64,000 bases of DNA. It comes from an uncultured Acetatifactor sp. Its GTDB lineage: Bacteria; Bacillota; Clostridia; Lachnospirales; Lachnospiraceae. The notes beneath the pieces were generated by a model, which was not told the origin of the DNA, made no database searches, and saw only the letters and a program-made list of their open reading frames with translations. The DNA lies in contig CALWSL010000012.1 in NCBI GenBank assembly GCA_944384205.1, positions 1 to 64,000 of the forward strand, read 5' to 3'. Shown one piece after another: positions 50,678-59,974 of this stretch (position 1 is its first letter; the number at the start of each line of letters is the position of its first letter). Position numbers and translations under genes: made by a program.

Positions 50678-51593
50678 TGTGCTTATCATGATAACAGAGC
50701 GGGATTTCCTGCGTCTGAAAAGCAATTACCATCGTCTTGTAAAAAATATGCCTGCGCAGAAATTGATATTTGTGGGAAGTGAAGAGGTTGGAAAAGAGGT
50801 AGAGCAGTTAAATTTAGGGGAACGGGTAGATTTTATCAATGAAAATGATATCCTTCCCTTTGCGGATGTGAATAAGGTGATACAGAAAGCCTTACAGATA
50901 GAAGAGGTGCCACGAGGCGTAACAGGCTGGTATTATCAGCAGTTTTTGAAAATGCAGTATAGCTTCCTGTGTGAGGATGATTATTATCTGGTATGGGATG
51001 GAGATACGATTCCCTGTAAGCCGTTCGATATGTTTTGGAAGGATGGTGTTACGCCGTTCTTTGATTTAAAGCGGGAATACCATGAAGAATATTTTGTGAC
51101 CCTGGGAAAACTTTTTCCGGGAATGCGTAAGTGTATTGAAGCCTCTTTTATCTCGGAGCATATGCTTATCAGACGGGATATTATGCAGAGCTTAATTGCG
51201 GATATTATGAAAAATGAGCAGCTATCGGGTGACAGCTTCTATGAGCGAATCATTCATTGTATTGATCCGTCCGGGCTGACCTCTAATAGCTTTAGTGAGT
51301 TTGAAACCTATGGAACCTATACCTGCTTTAAATACCTGAATTCTTACAGGCTGCGATACTGGCATTCCTTCCGGTATGCAGGCTATTTCTTCCAGCCCGA
51401 CGAAATCACAGACTCGGATTATGAGTGGCTGGGAAAGGATTTTGATGCGGTTTCCTTTGAACGGGGACATACCGTCAGAGAAGACCATAAGGATATCTTT
51501 ACCAAAAAAGAGTATCAGGAAAAGCTTTCCGCCAGACAGATACTTGAAATTGCCCAGGAGGAGTTCGAGGAGGGCTATCTGGAGATTTGGTAA
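50661..51593 (+). CDS. DUF6492-like glycosyltransferase
   Basis: This protein of 310 residues has GWYYQQFLKMQ near 90, YYLVWDGDTIPCKP near 105-118 (DxD acidic pair) and FEWHS-like YWHSFRYAGYFF near 235. The DGDT motif marks a GT-A fold. The start is ATG 50,661 behind AAGGGG; the gene overlaps the end of copy 1 by 17 bases, so the two are translated together. The sugar is unknown. A convergent gene follows 23 bp later without a terminator. Confidence 0.72.
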   Translation: MEAKYNVLIMITERDFLRLKSNYHRLVKNMPAQKLIFVGSEEVGKEVEQLNLGERVDFINENDILPFADVNKVIQKALQIEEVPRGVTGWYYQQFLKMQYSFLCEDDYYLVWDGDTIPCKPFDMFWKDGVTPFFDLKREYHEEYFVTLGKLFPGMRKCIEASFISEHMLIRRDIMQSLIADIMKNEQLSGDSFYERIIHCIDPSGLTSNSFSEFETYGTYTCFKYLNSYRLRYWHSFRYAGYFFQPDEITDSDYEWLGKDFDAVSFERGHTVREDHKDIFTKKEYQEKLSARQILEIAQEEFEEGYLEIW

Positions 51594-51615
51594 AGGAGGC
51601 TTCTCTAAGGCATAT

Positions 51616-52800
51616 TCAGTGAAACGAAGAAGAAATCACACGAATCATTTCTGCAGCCCGATGAGGATAAGTATGAAATTGCTTTACGGTTTCATAACCG
51701 TTTAGAGCGATTTGCTTTCTTTCCTCTTCGTGTTGCAGATAATAGGAACATTTGTCAATCAGCTCGTCCAGACTGCTATAAGCCTCTAAATCCCTTCCGA
51801 TTTCAAAATAATCTGTTAATTCCGCCTGATAGTTCGTCATCAGGAAACCGCCGCTTCCCATAATATCAAAGATACGAAGGGGGAGTCCGGTTTGAATGGG
51901 TTTAATGGTCATATTCAGATTGATTTTGCTCAAATGAAACACCTTGGGCATACCGGAAAGAGATTCGATGGCGTCGTGTGTGCGTACAAGGCGCAGAGGA
52001 GCGGTATCGCTGAAGGTGTACAAATCAACGCAGAAATGCTCAGCCAGTTTGTTCAGGGTTCGGATTCGTTCCGTTTCTGCGGTCTGGGCGCCGATATACT
52101 GGTGGGCAATGGTGTACTTATAAATATCTGTCAGTAATGGGAAAGGAGCTGCAAAATCGGGAATTACCTTTTTAAATTCAGAAATCAGGGTATCGGAGAT
52201 TGCCTCCTCTATAAAATTGTAACCGTATACCTGTAGGGAGGATTCCACGATGCCGTCAATACAGCCCTTTGCATAGGCGGACAAATCCGTAAGTTCTTTC
52301 AAAGGATTCTTTTCGGAGTATAAGGAGCCTACGAAAGAAATATCTGCGCAGTAGCCGGTAATATCCTCTGCCGTGATTAACTGGATAACAGAATCAAATC
52401 TGTCAACAGCGGAGGCAAGCGGCAGGTAAAAAACGCAGTCGGGATTGAAGGGATGAATACGGTTGTATTGTTCCTTATCAAACAGGAAAATGCGATTGGT
52501 AGGGTGCAGCAGCGGCTTTGTAAATAAGGACATCACAGGACTGTCCACGGTCCAGCATACATACAAAACATTATGAATATGGCATACTTCGGCTATGGCA
52601 GGAAAAAAGTTTATGGTAAACACAAAGAGAGGGGAATACTTACAAAGTAACTCATTCACCAGCTTTGTGCGTGCAGCAGGGGAAAATGCTTTGTCATATA
52701 TTTCTGTTTTTTCTTCGATAACAGTTATGCCGAGAGAGGAAAAGGCGGTTATCATATCGGGTTCGCAGATACTGCCATATCGATAAAATAGTATGTTCAT
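51616..52800 (-). CDS. DUF3880/CgeB-type glycosyltransferase (copy 2, inverted)
   Basis: This 394-residue protein has the same build as its neighbours (NILFYRYGS at the start, VCWTVDSPVMSLF near 75, ADISFVGSLYSE, INLNMTIKPIQTGLPLRIFD, GSGGFLMTNYQAEL). It is the only copy on the minus strand and faces the DUF6492-like gene. ATG 52,800 matches the start of the other copies, although its GAGG is 12 nt away; an ATG eight codons earlier is possible. The divergent promoter region upstream is shared with copy 3. Confidence 0.8.
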   Translation of the reverse strand: MNILFYRYGSICEPDMITAFSSLGITVIEEKTEIYDKAFSPAARTKLVNELLCKYSPLFVFTINFFPAIAEVCHIHNVLYVCWTVDSPVMSLFTKPLLHPTNRIFLFDKEQYNRIHPFNPDCVFYLPLASAVDRFDSVIQLITAEDITGYCADISFVGSLYSEKNPLKELTDLSAYAKGCIDGIVESSLQVYGYNFIEEAISDTLISEFKKVIPDFAAPFPLLTDIYKYTIAHQYIGAQTAETERIRTLNKLAEHFCVDLYTFSDTAPLRLVRTHDAIESLSGMPKVFHLSKINLNMTIKPIQTGLPLRIFDIMGSGGFLMTNYQAELTDYFEIGRDLEAYSSLDELIDKCSYYLQHEEERKQIALNGYETVKQFHTYPHRAAEMIRVISSSFH

Positions 52801-52817
52801 ATTGATTAAATACCTCA

Positions 52818-52846
52818 TTTCCATAGATGCTCAGATATGGTATAAT
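52818..52846 (+). promoter_or_regulatory. promoter of the phosphonate-glycan operon (extended -10)
   Basis: TTTCCA (52,818-52,823), a 17-bp spacer and TATAAT (52,841-52,846) with TGG before it form an extended -10 promoter of the housekeeping type. No sigma-28 box is seen here. Confidence 0.62.
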
Positions 52847-52910
52847 TGTAATATATTTTTGGGTACAAGGCAAGCTGCCTGTGAATGCGCAGCCTACTGG
52901 AGGAGAGAGC

Positions 52911-54065
52911 ATGAAGCTATTGATATATCACTGGGATTCTTATTTACAATACGACATCTTTCAGATATGCAGGGAAAAGAAGATAGATTTCCGCACCTTT
53001 GAATGGAAATTTAAGGATAAGAACCGTGATGAGGAATTTATCAAATGGTTTCAGGAAAATGTTGGCGAAGAATATGATGCGCTATTGAGCGTTAATTATT
53101 ATCCGTTATTATCGGAAGTGTGTATGAAGAAGGGGATGAAGTATATTGCATGGTGCTATGATACGCTCCTGAATGTGCAGAGAATAGAGGAAACATTAAA
53201 TAATCCGGTGAACTATGTGTTCCTTTTTGATAAAATCCAATGGTGGAAGTATGTCCAGCAGGGGTTTGAGACGGTATACCATCTGCCATTGGGAGTAAAC
53301 AGGACGCGCTATGAGAATCTGAAAATTTCTGATGCAGATTACGGCAAATATGCTGCTGAGGTTTCCTTTGTGGGCAAGCTGTATCAATCCCCGTTACAGG
53401 AAGTAATCTCGCCGTTGGATGATTATACAAGAGGATATCTGCAATCTCTTATTGATATTCAATTTCAGATATATGGAAATTTTATATTTGATAAGATGAT
53501 ATCAGAGGAATTGATTGACAATATAAATTCACAATATCTCAAAATAAATCCGGATACAACATTTCAACTCTGTAAGGCATCGTTGACCCAGGCAATGTCT
53601 GAAGAGGTTACCAGAAGAGAACGAATGATTCTGCTGAACCTGTGCGGGAAAAGATTTTGCACGAAATTTTATTCCTTTGACAAGGATCCCTTTGTAAAAA
53701 ATGTGATTGAATGTGGTCCGGTGGATTATGTACAGGAGATGCCTAAGGTATTTGCCTGTTCCAAAGTAAATTTGAACCCTTCCTTAAAGATTATACAGAC
53801 AGGTATCCCGTTAAGGGCATTTGATATTATGGGCGCGGGAGGATTTCTGTTATCCAACTATCAGGAGGAATTTCTTGATTATTATGAAAATGGAACGGAT
53901 ATGGTGATTTATGAAAGTATGGAGGATGCGGTAGAGAAGATACAGTTTTATCTGAAAGCAGAAGCTATCCGCTGTAAAATTGCAGAAAATGGAAGAAGAA
54001 AGACGTTAGAGGAGCACAGCTTGCAGGGATGTATGGCAAAAATCTTTGAAACAGCAGGAATTTAA
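52911..54065 (+). CDS. DUF3880/CgeB-type glycosyltransferase (copy 3)
   Basis: This 384-residue protein starts MKLLIYHWDSYLQYDIF at ATG 52,911 behind GGAGGAGAG. It has YIAWCYDTLLNVQRI near 75, AEVSFVGKLYQS near 140, VNLNPSLKIIQTGIPLRAFD near 290 and GAGGFLLSNYQEEF near 310. It is first in a run of eleven tightly spaced plus-strand genes ending beyond the window. Sugar and acceptor unknown; the shared operon suggests it builds the glycan that later receives the phosphonate. Confidence 0.82.
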   Translation: MKLLIYHWDSYLQYDIFQICREKKIDFRTFEWKFKDKNRDEEFIKWFQENVGEEYDALLSVNYYPLLSEVCMKKGMKYIAWCYDTLLNVQRIEETLNNPVNYVFLFDKIQWWKYVQQGFETVYHLPLGVNRTRYENLKISDADYGKYAAEVSFVGKLYQSPLQEVISPLDDYTRGYLQSLIDIQFQIYGNFIFDKMISEELIDNINSQYLKINPDTTFQLCKASLTQAMSEEVTRRERMILLNLCGKRFCTKFYSFDKDPFVKNVIECGPVDYVQEMPKVFACSKVNLNPSLKIIQTGIPLRAFDIMGAGGFLLSNYQEEFLDYYENGTDMVIYESMEDAVEKIQFYLKAEAIRCKIAENGRRKTLEEHSLQGCMAKIFETAGI

Positions 54066-54086
54066 GGTACAGGGCGGACAGGATAT

Positions 54087-55253
54087 ATGAAAATGAATTT
54101 TCAGAAAAAAATATTACTGATTATGACAAATATAACTACAAAGAATATGCGGGTATATTTGCAGCAGATAGGGTACGAAGTGACTGAGTGGATGGCGCCG
54201 TGTGAAGGCGATTCGGATAAATGTGGGGAGGCGCTGGCAGACGCGCTCGACGACAGCTATTACGGCGCGTTTTCCTATGACTATTTTCCCCAGTTTGCAC
54301 AGGCGTGTTATGAACGGAACAAGTATTATATTGCCTGGGTTGTGGACAACCCGCATTTTTCCTTATGGTCGAAGACAGTGAAATATCCGACGAACCGGAT
54401 ATTTGTTTTTGATAACAGTCAGTGTGGGCAGCTGGAGAAGCGGGGAGTGGAGAAGCTATTTTATCTGCCCCTTGGGGCTGACGTGGACGCCTTTTCCAAA
54501 GTAGATTATAGCAATCAGGATTTTACGGCGGATGTAGCCTTTGTAGGAAGCCTGTATAATGAAGATTCGAGAAATCTGTTTCAGCAAATTAAATTTCTTC
54601 CGCCATATACCAGGGGATATGTAGAGGGTTTGATTCGCTCGCAGCTCAATCTGTCTGAAAATATTCTTAACAAGGACATGATTTCAAATTCTGTCTGGCA
54701 GGATATAAAAAGATATGTGAATCTTTCGCAGGTCAATAGCTATGATTTTTCGTATGAAGAATGTTTTGTACATATTCTGCAGAAGGAAGTGACCAAAAGA
54801 GAGCGTTGTCAGGCGGTAACGTTATTAAATAAATTTTTTGACTTTAAATTATACAGCGCGTCTTCCACGGAATTTAATCCTGAATTGAAGAAAGCGGGAT
54901 ATGTTAATTACGAAACACAGATGCCTTTGGTGTTCCGTCAAAGCAGAGTGAATATCAATATCACACTGCGCTCCATTACCACAGGAATCCCGCTGAGGGC
55001 GCTGGATATTATGGCGTGCGGAGGGTTTCTGTTATCCAATTATCAGGTGGAACTGGCGGAATATTTTGAGGAAGATAAGGAATGTGTTTTCTACTATGAT
55101 TTGGAAGATATGGTAATGAAAACAGATTATTATCTGAAGCATGAAGAGGAAAGAAGAAAAATTGCGGAAGCCGGTTTGCGGAAGGTTCAAACCGAATTTT
55201 CTCTGAAAGGTCAGTTAAGTAAAATGAAGGCTATGCTGGAGGAGAATGAATGA
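54087..55253 (+). CDS. DUF3880/CgeB-type glycosyltransferase (copy 4)
   Basis: This 388-residue sister of copy 3 has YIAWVVDNPHFSLWS near 80, ADVAFVGSLYNE near 150, VNINITLRSITTGIPLRALD near 295 and ACGGFLLSNYQVEL near 318. The last four bases overlap the LicD fusion gene (ATGA). Divergence from copies 2 and 3 is high outside the motifs, so the copies probably have distinct donor or acceptor choice. Confidence 0.82.
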   Translation: MKMNFQKKILLIMTNITTKNMRVYLQQIGYEVTEWMAPCEGDSDKCGEALADALDDSYYGAFSYDYFPQFAQACYERNKYYIAWVVDNPHFSLWSKTVKYPTNRIFVFDNSQCGQLEKRGVEKLFYLPLGADVDAFSKVDYSNQDFTADVAFVGSLYNEDSRNLFQQIKFLPPYTRGYVEGLIRSQLNLSENILNKDMISNSVWQDIKRYVNLSQVNSYDFSYEECFVHILQKEVTKRERCQAVTLLNKFFDFKLYSASSTEFNPELKKAGYVNYETQMPLVFRQSRVNINITLRSITTGIPLRALDIMACGGFLLSNYQVELAEYFEEDKECVFYYDLEDMVMKTDYYLKHEEERRKIAEAGLRKVQTEFSLKGQLSKMKAMLEENE

Positions 55254-56617
55254 AACAGTTAATTTTTCCGGATGAGTATTTTAAGACAGAAGTCAGAGAC
55301 GGTTTTGCCGTAAATGAGTTGATGAAAAGAACCTGGGCGGCTCAGTTAGAGGTTTTGAATCAGATTATCGGGATATGTGATAAATATGGGTTGACTTATT
55401 ATGCCGATTGCGGAACGTTATTAGGGGCAGTGAGGCATAAAGGATATATTCCCTGGGATGATGACCTGGATATTGCAATGAAGAAAGAAGATTATATCAG
55501 ATTTCTGGAAGTGGCGAAGGAGGAATTTCCAAAGGATTACTGGATTGCCAATTGTTATACGACGGACGGCTATGAATATGTTACCACCAGAATATCAAAT
55601 ATCCATGCGACTGATTTTTCCGAAAAAACATTGTCAGAATATCATGGATGTCCTTTCCGGGTTGGAGTGGATATTTTTCCTTTGTATTATCTTTCTCGGG
55701 ACGCCCATGAGGCGGAAATGCAGAAAAATATCCTGCAAGATATTCTTGGGTTAATTCATTTGCTGGAGAATGAGCAAATGGAAGGTAATGTGCAGGTGGC
55801 GGAAGAACTGGTTAAACTGGAAAAGCTTACCGGTTATCGTTTTACGACAGACAGACCGTTAAAGACACAATTATGGATTCTGTTTGATCAGGTCAGCAGA
55901 TTGTTTGAAGAAGAGGAAAGTGATTCTTTAACCGTATTTACACGCCGGCTGAGAAATGGTTATTATGTAGAAAAAGAGCTGCTGGCAGAATGTATGCAGA
56001 TGCCTTTTGAAAATCTGATTGTGAATGTCCCGAAGGGATATGATGAAATTCTGAAAAGATTGTATGGCAATTACACGGTTCCCAGGCGAGTGTCGTTAGG
56101 GCATGATTATCCGTATTATAAAGGACAGTTGAAAAGACTGGGCGGATATATAGAAGAACAGGATTGTGCATGGAAAGCGGAGCAGAAGAAAGATTTGCCT
56201 GTGGAATGGCAGCGGAAGATAGGTTCCCGGAAAGTGGTACTGTACTATACCGGTGCAGATGCGCTTATGTGCCATAGCGAGTTTGCAGCGGATAAGCTGA
56301 AGGTTGTCTTTGAGAAATTCAAAAATGATTCAGATGTGATTTTATGGTGGTTTCCCTGTGTGCTTGATAATCCGAAGGCGCCTTTTATCCGGCAGATGTC
56401 GCCTCAATTAGTGAAGGATTACCATCAGATGATGGAGGAATATAAAAGGGAAGACTTCGGGATACTGGATCTTTCCGGCAACAGGCAGCGCGCGGTTTCT
56501 ATGGCAGATTCCTATTACGGAGATGAAAGCGAATTATCACAGATGTTTCGGAAAACCGGAAAATGCGTAACGATTCAGGATTATACAAAACTTGAGGAAA
56601 AGAAGGATTTAGTATGA
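55250..56617 (+). CDS. LicD-type phosphotransferase fused to a CDP-glycerol-transferase-like C-terminal domain
   Basis: This 455-residue protein has a LicD domain at residues 30-290 (YYADCGTLLGAVRHKGYIPW, then WDDDLDIAM at 69-77). LicD proteins move phosphocholine or similar phospho-groups from a CDP-carrier onto glycans. Residues about 325-450 (VVLYYTGADALMCHSE, ILWWFPCVLDN, MADSYYGDESELSQMF) match the C-terminal half of the transferase encoded at 61,859 (VFLLNTHLNSIINHSE, LLWRPHPLS, SNAYIGDWSSM). Such a fusion joins two phospho-ligand enzyme types. Overlaps both neighbours by 4 bp. Confidence 0.8.
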   Translation: MKQLIFPDEYFKTEVRDGFAVNELMKRTWAAQLEVLNQIIGICDKYGLTYYADCGTLLGAVRHKGYIPWDDDLDIAMKKEDYIRFLEVAKEEFPKDYWIANCYTTDGYEYVTTRISNIHATDFSEKTLSEYHGCPFRVGVDIFPLYYLSRDAHEAEMQKNILQDILGLIHLLENEQMEGNVQVAEELVKLEKLTGYRFTTDRPLKTQLWILFDQVSRLFEEEESDSLTVFTRRLRNGYYVEKELLAECMQMPFENLIVNVPKGYDEILKRLYGNYTVPRRVSLGHDYPYYKGQLKRLGGYIEEQDCAWKAEQKKDLPVEWQRKIGSRKVVLYYTGADALMCHSEFAADKLKVVFEKFKNDSDVILWWFPCVLDNPKAPFIRQMSPQLVKDYHQMMEEYKREDFGILDLSGNRQRAVSMADSYYGDESELSQMFRKTGKCVTIQDYTKLEEKKDLV

Positions 56618-57543
56618 CAGCAGAAAAAAAGATTATGCCGTCGAAGGATTTGCGAAAATTGCAACTGATTGAGCTGGAGATGCTGCTGGAAATAGACCGC
56701 ATCTGCAGGAAAAACGATATTGCGTATTCTATCTACGAGGGAACGGCATTGGGGGCAGTAAGGCACAAAGGCTTTATCCCCTGGGATGATGATGTGGACG
56801 TATGTATGTTCCGCAGAGAATTTGAGAAGTTTTTTGAGGTGTGTAAGACGCAGCTTAACACAGAGCGATTTTTTTTGCAGACGGATAAAACCGATCCCGG
56901 TTACCGATGGGGATACGCCAAGCTTAGAAGAAACGGAACGGAGTATTTGAGGGCGGGGCAGGAGGCGATTCAGTGTGTTTCGGGGGTGTCTGTTGATATT
57001 TTTATTCTGGATAATGTGCCGGACAGCGCCTTGGGAAGACTTGTCTATCATGTGATTCGCCGCGGCTGTATCAAGACACTGTGGTCCGTGATAGGTGTTA
57101 CCGCGGATCCCAATCCGCTCAAGCGGCTGTTATATCGCGGACTGCGGCATGTGAATAAACGGATTCCGTTAGGAATTATGGAGTGGTTGGCGCGGATGTC
57201 CGACAAAAGAGAGACAGAGAGGATGTACTGCATCTCTTTTTACCGGGTTGACGGGTTCGCGGCAAAGAGAAGCCTGTTTCAGGAAGGGGTCAGGTCAGAG
57301 TGGTTTCAGGAAAAAACAGAAATTGAATTTGAAGGATTTCCGTTATATATATGTAGGGATTATGACCAATATTTAAGTGAAAAGTACGGAGATTACTGGA
57401 AATATCCGCCGCAGTCCCAGCGGTACATACATCCCCCGAAGCGTTACGCGCTGGATGTGGATATTGACCTGCGGGGACGCAGCGTGGAAGAATATAGGAA
57501 TCGGGAATATATCTATCTGACAAAGGAAGAGAGGACGAAATAG
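56614..57543 (+). CDS. LicD family phosphotransferase
   Basis: This 309-residue LicD protein has SIYEGTALGAVRHKGFIPWD, with WDDDVDV at 57-63, and GVSVDIFILDNVP near 125. The C-terminal YLSEKYGDYWKYPP with a later HPPKR is typical of the family. It lies directly before the PEP mutase gene (1 bp), so its likely donor is a CMP-linked phosphonate rather than CDP-choline. No choline uptake or kinase genes are visible here. Confidence 0.85.
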   Translation: MTAEKKIMPSKDLRKLQLIELEMLLEIDRICRKNDIAYSIYEGTALGAVRHKGFIPWDDDVDVCMFRREFEKFFEVCKTQLNTERFFLQTDKTDPGYRWGYAKLRRNGTEYLRAGQEAIQCVSGVSVDIFILDNVPDSALGRLVYHVIRRGCIKTLWSVIGVTADPNPLKRLLYRGLRHVNKRIPLGIMEWLARMSDKRETERMYCISFYRVDGFAAKRSLFQEGVRSEWFQEKTEIEFEGFPLYICRDYDQYLSEKYGDYWKYPPQSQRYIHPPKRYALDVDIDLRGRSVEEYRNREYIYLTKEERTK

Positions 57544-57544
57544 A

Positions 57545-58825
57545 ATGGCGAAGACGGCATTTTTGAGTATTGGAGCTGAGTTTATTCATGGCGGTCATTT
57601 GGCGATTATTGAAAAAGCGGCAGCATTGGGGGAATTGACAGTCGGAGTGTTGTCTGATGAAGCGATTATGTCCTACAGAGGGTATCCAATCCTGACCTTT
57701 GAAGAACGGTGCAATGTCATCCGTCACATTAAGGGGGTTTCTAAGGTGGTAAAAAAGGATTCCCTTAGCTATGAAAAGGTAATCCGCGAGTTGAGACCGG
57801 ATTATGTGGTACACAGTGACCGCTGGCGTGGAAAGACAAAGGAAAAAATTGAAGCCCTGTTGCAGCAGTATGGCGGTGAGCTGGTGGAATTTCCCTATAC
57901 GGATAAGAGCGAATATGAGGTGTTTGACAGGCAGGCAGAGCAGCTTCGTTATATGCCGGAGGTGCGGAGAGGAAAGCTGCGGAGGGCATTGCAACTGACA
58001 GACAGACCGCTTCGGGTATTGGAAGCACATAACGGAATCACCGGTTTAATTGTGGAGAAGGCGCATGTGGAAAAAGAAGGTGAAATCCGACAATTCGATG
58101 CCATGTGGATATCCAGCTTGTGTGATTCTACCGCTAAGGGAAAGCCGGATATCGAACTGGTGGACATGACCTCCCGTGAAAATACGATTAATGAGATTAT
58201 GGAGGTTACGACCAAGCCAATTATATTGGATGGTGATACCGGCGGAATTACGGAGCATTTTGTGTACAGGGTAAAAACATTGGAACGAATGGGTGTATCT
58301 GCAATTATCATTGAGGATAAGGTGGGACTGAAAAAAAATTCCCTGTTTGGAACGGAGGTACTGCAGCAACAGGATTCTATCGAGCATTTCAGCAATAAAA
58401 TCCGGGCTGGGAAAGCAGCGCAGACAACAAGGGATTTTATGATTATTGCGAGAATTGAGAGCCTGATTTTGGAACAGGGGATGGACGATGCGCTGACCAG
58501 GGCATTTGCTTATGTGGAAGCCGGCGCTGACGGGATTATGATTCACTCTAAGAAAAAAGAACCGGATGAGGTTTTGGAATTTTGCAGAAAATTCAGGGAG
58601 AAGTGTGAGAGGATACCCCTTATAGTGGTGCCGACCACATACAATCATGTTACAGAGACGGAGCTTGGAAAGTACGGAGTGAATATTATCATTTATGCAA
58701 ATCATTTAATCCGAAGCGCGTTTCCGGCAATGAATAATGTGGCGCATATGATTTTGGAAAATGAGAGGTCGCTGGAAGCAAGCGAAAATTGTATGCCGAT
58801 TAAGGAAATTTTAACGCTGATTTAA
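57545..58825 (+). CDS. pepM: phosphoenolpyruvate mutase with N-terminal cytidylyltransferase-like domain
   Basis: This is a protein of 426 residues. Residues 1-130 form a nucleotidyltransferase fold (SIGAEFIHGGHLAIIEKAA; HGGH at 15-18). Residues 145-426 form the PEP mutase barrel: WISSLCDSTAKG near 188, LDGDTGG at 228-234 and the signature EDKVGLKKNS at 257-266. PepM moves phosphate within PEP to give phosphonopyruvate, the first C-P bond step. PepM with an N-terminal nucleotidyltransferase is a known arrangement. The decarboxylase gene follows at 16 bp, which pulls the unfavourable equilibrium forward. Confidence 0.95.
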   Translation: MAKTAFLSIGAEFIHGGHLAIIEKAAALGELTVGVLSDEAIMSYRGYPILTFEERCNVIRHIKGVSKVVKKDSLSYEKVIRELRPDYVVHSDRWRGKTKEKIEALLQQYGGELVEFPYTDKSEYEVFDRQAEQLRYMPEVRRGKLRRALQLTDRPLRVLEAHNGITGLIVEKAHVEKEGEIRQFDAMWISSLCDSTAKGKPDIELVDMTSRENTINEIMEVTTKPIILDGDTGGITEHFVYRVKTLERMGVSAIIIEDKVGLKKNSLFGTEVLQQQDSIEHFSNKIRAGKAAQTTRDFMIIARIESLILEQGMDDALTRAFAYVEAGADGIMIHSKKKEPDEVLEFCRKFREKCERIPLIVVPTTYNHVTETELGKYGVNIIIYANHLIRSAFPAMNNVAHMILENERSLEASENCMPIKEILTLI

Positions 58826-58841
58826 GTTCGGAGGACAGTAC

Positions 58842-59972
58842 ATGAAGGCACAGGAATTTGTCGATACCTTAGAAGGGATTTTGGAAATAGAATTTTATGC
58901 GGGAGTCCCGGATTCACTGCTCAGTCCTTTGACAGGAGAGATTATGAACCGATACGGTATCTCAGAGAAGCATATTGTGGCAGCGAATGAAGGAAATGCA
59001 GCCGGACTTGCGGCAGGTTATCATCTGGCGACAGGAAAGATACCTTGTGTTTATATGCAGAACAGCGGAGAAGGAAATATGTTGAATCCCTATGCCTCTC
59101 TGCTGGCGCCGGAGGTATATAAGATACCTTGTGTCTTTGTAATTGGATGGCGCGGAGAGCCGGGAACCAAGGATGAACCCCAGCATGTATTTCAAGGGGA
59201 GATTACGCAGACTTTAATGGAGCTTCTGACCATTCAGACCGTGGTGATTACGGAAGATATGAAAGCGGAAGATTTACAGGAGAGTTGTCAGGTATTTAAA
59301 CGGCTGCTGTCAGAGGGAAAATGTGTTGCCTTTCTTGTAGAAAAGGGAGCTTTGACAAGCGATGTCAAGGTGAAATACGCGAATTCCTATACGATGAAGA
59401 GAGAGGATGCGCTGCGGGAGATTGTAAAGGGAACGGGAGAGGATATCCTTGTGTCAACCACAGGGAAGGCATCCAGAGAATTATTTGAAATCAGAGAGCA
59501 GAATGGGCAGTCTCACCAATATGATTTCCTGACGGTTGGCTCCATGGGACACAGCTCTTCTATCGCGCTGAGTATCGCCCTGGCTAAGAAGGAGCAAAAG
59601 GTATGGTGCATAGACGGGGACGGTGCAATGCTGATGCACATGGGCGCAATGGCGGTCATAGGAGCCAATGCCCCCCGCAATTTTGTGCATATTCTGATTA
59701 ATAACGAATCTCATGAAACAGTGGGAGGAATGCCTACGGTTGCCGGCAGTATCGATTTTGCAAAGGTTGCGGAGGGCTGCGGATATCAAAGGATTTTAAA
59801 GGCATCCACACCGGAGGAGGTTGCGCGGGTCGTAGAAGAGGCAAAAGGAGCGGACGAATTAACGTTTATCGAAATCAAAGCGGCTCTGGGGGCGCGGAGC
59901 GATTTAGGACGTCCTACCACGACTGCGGAGGAGAATAAAAAGAGTTTTATGCAGTATGTAAAGGAGATGTAA
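58842..59972 (+). CDS. ppd: phosphonopyruvate decarboxylase
   Basis: This 376-residue thiamine diphosphate enzyme has the active-site Glu in AANEGNAAGLAAGY (E50), QNSGEGNMLNP near 73-83 and the cofactor motif IDGDGAMLMHMGAM (257-270) ending in NNESHETVGG. It turns phosphonopyruvate into phosphonoacetaldehyde and CO2. The single-chain length is the usual one for this family (sulfopyruvate decarboxylases are split). It sits between pepM and the nucleotidyltransferase with short spacers. Confidence 0.94.
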   Translation: MKAQEFVDTLEGILEIEFYAGVPDSLLSPLTGEIMNRYGISEKHIVAANEGNAAGLAAGYHLATGKIPCVYMQNSGEGNMLNPYASLLAPEVYKIPCVFVIGWRGEPGTKDEPQHVFQGEITQTLMELLTIQTVVITEDMKAEDLQESCQVFKRLLSEGKCVAFLVEKGALTSDVKVKYANSYTMKREDALREIVKGTGEDILVSTTGKASRELFEIREQNGQSHQYDFLTVGSMGHSSSIALSIALAKKEQKVWCIDGDGAMLMHMGAMAVIGANAPRNFVHILINNESHETVGGMPTVAGSIDFAKVAEGCGYQRILKASTPEEVARVVEEAKGADELTFIEIKAALGARSDLGRPTTTAEENKKSFMQYVKEM

Positions 59973-59974
59973 GG

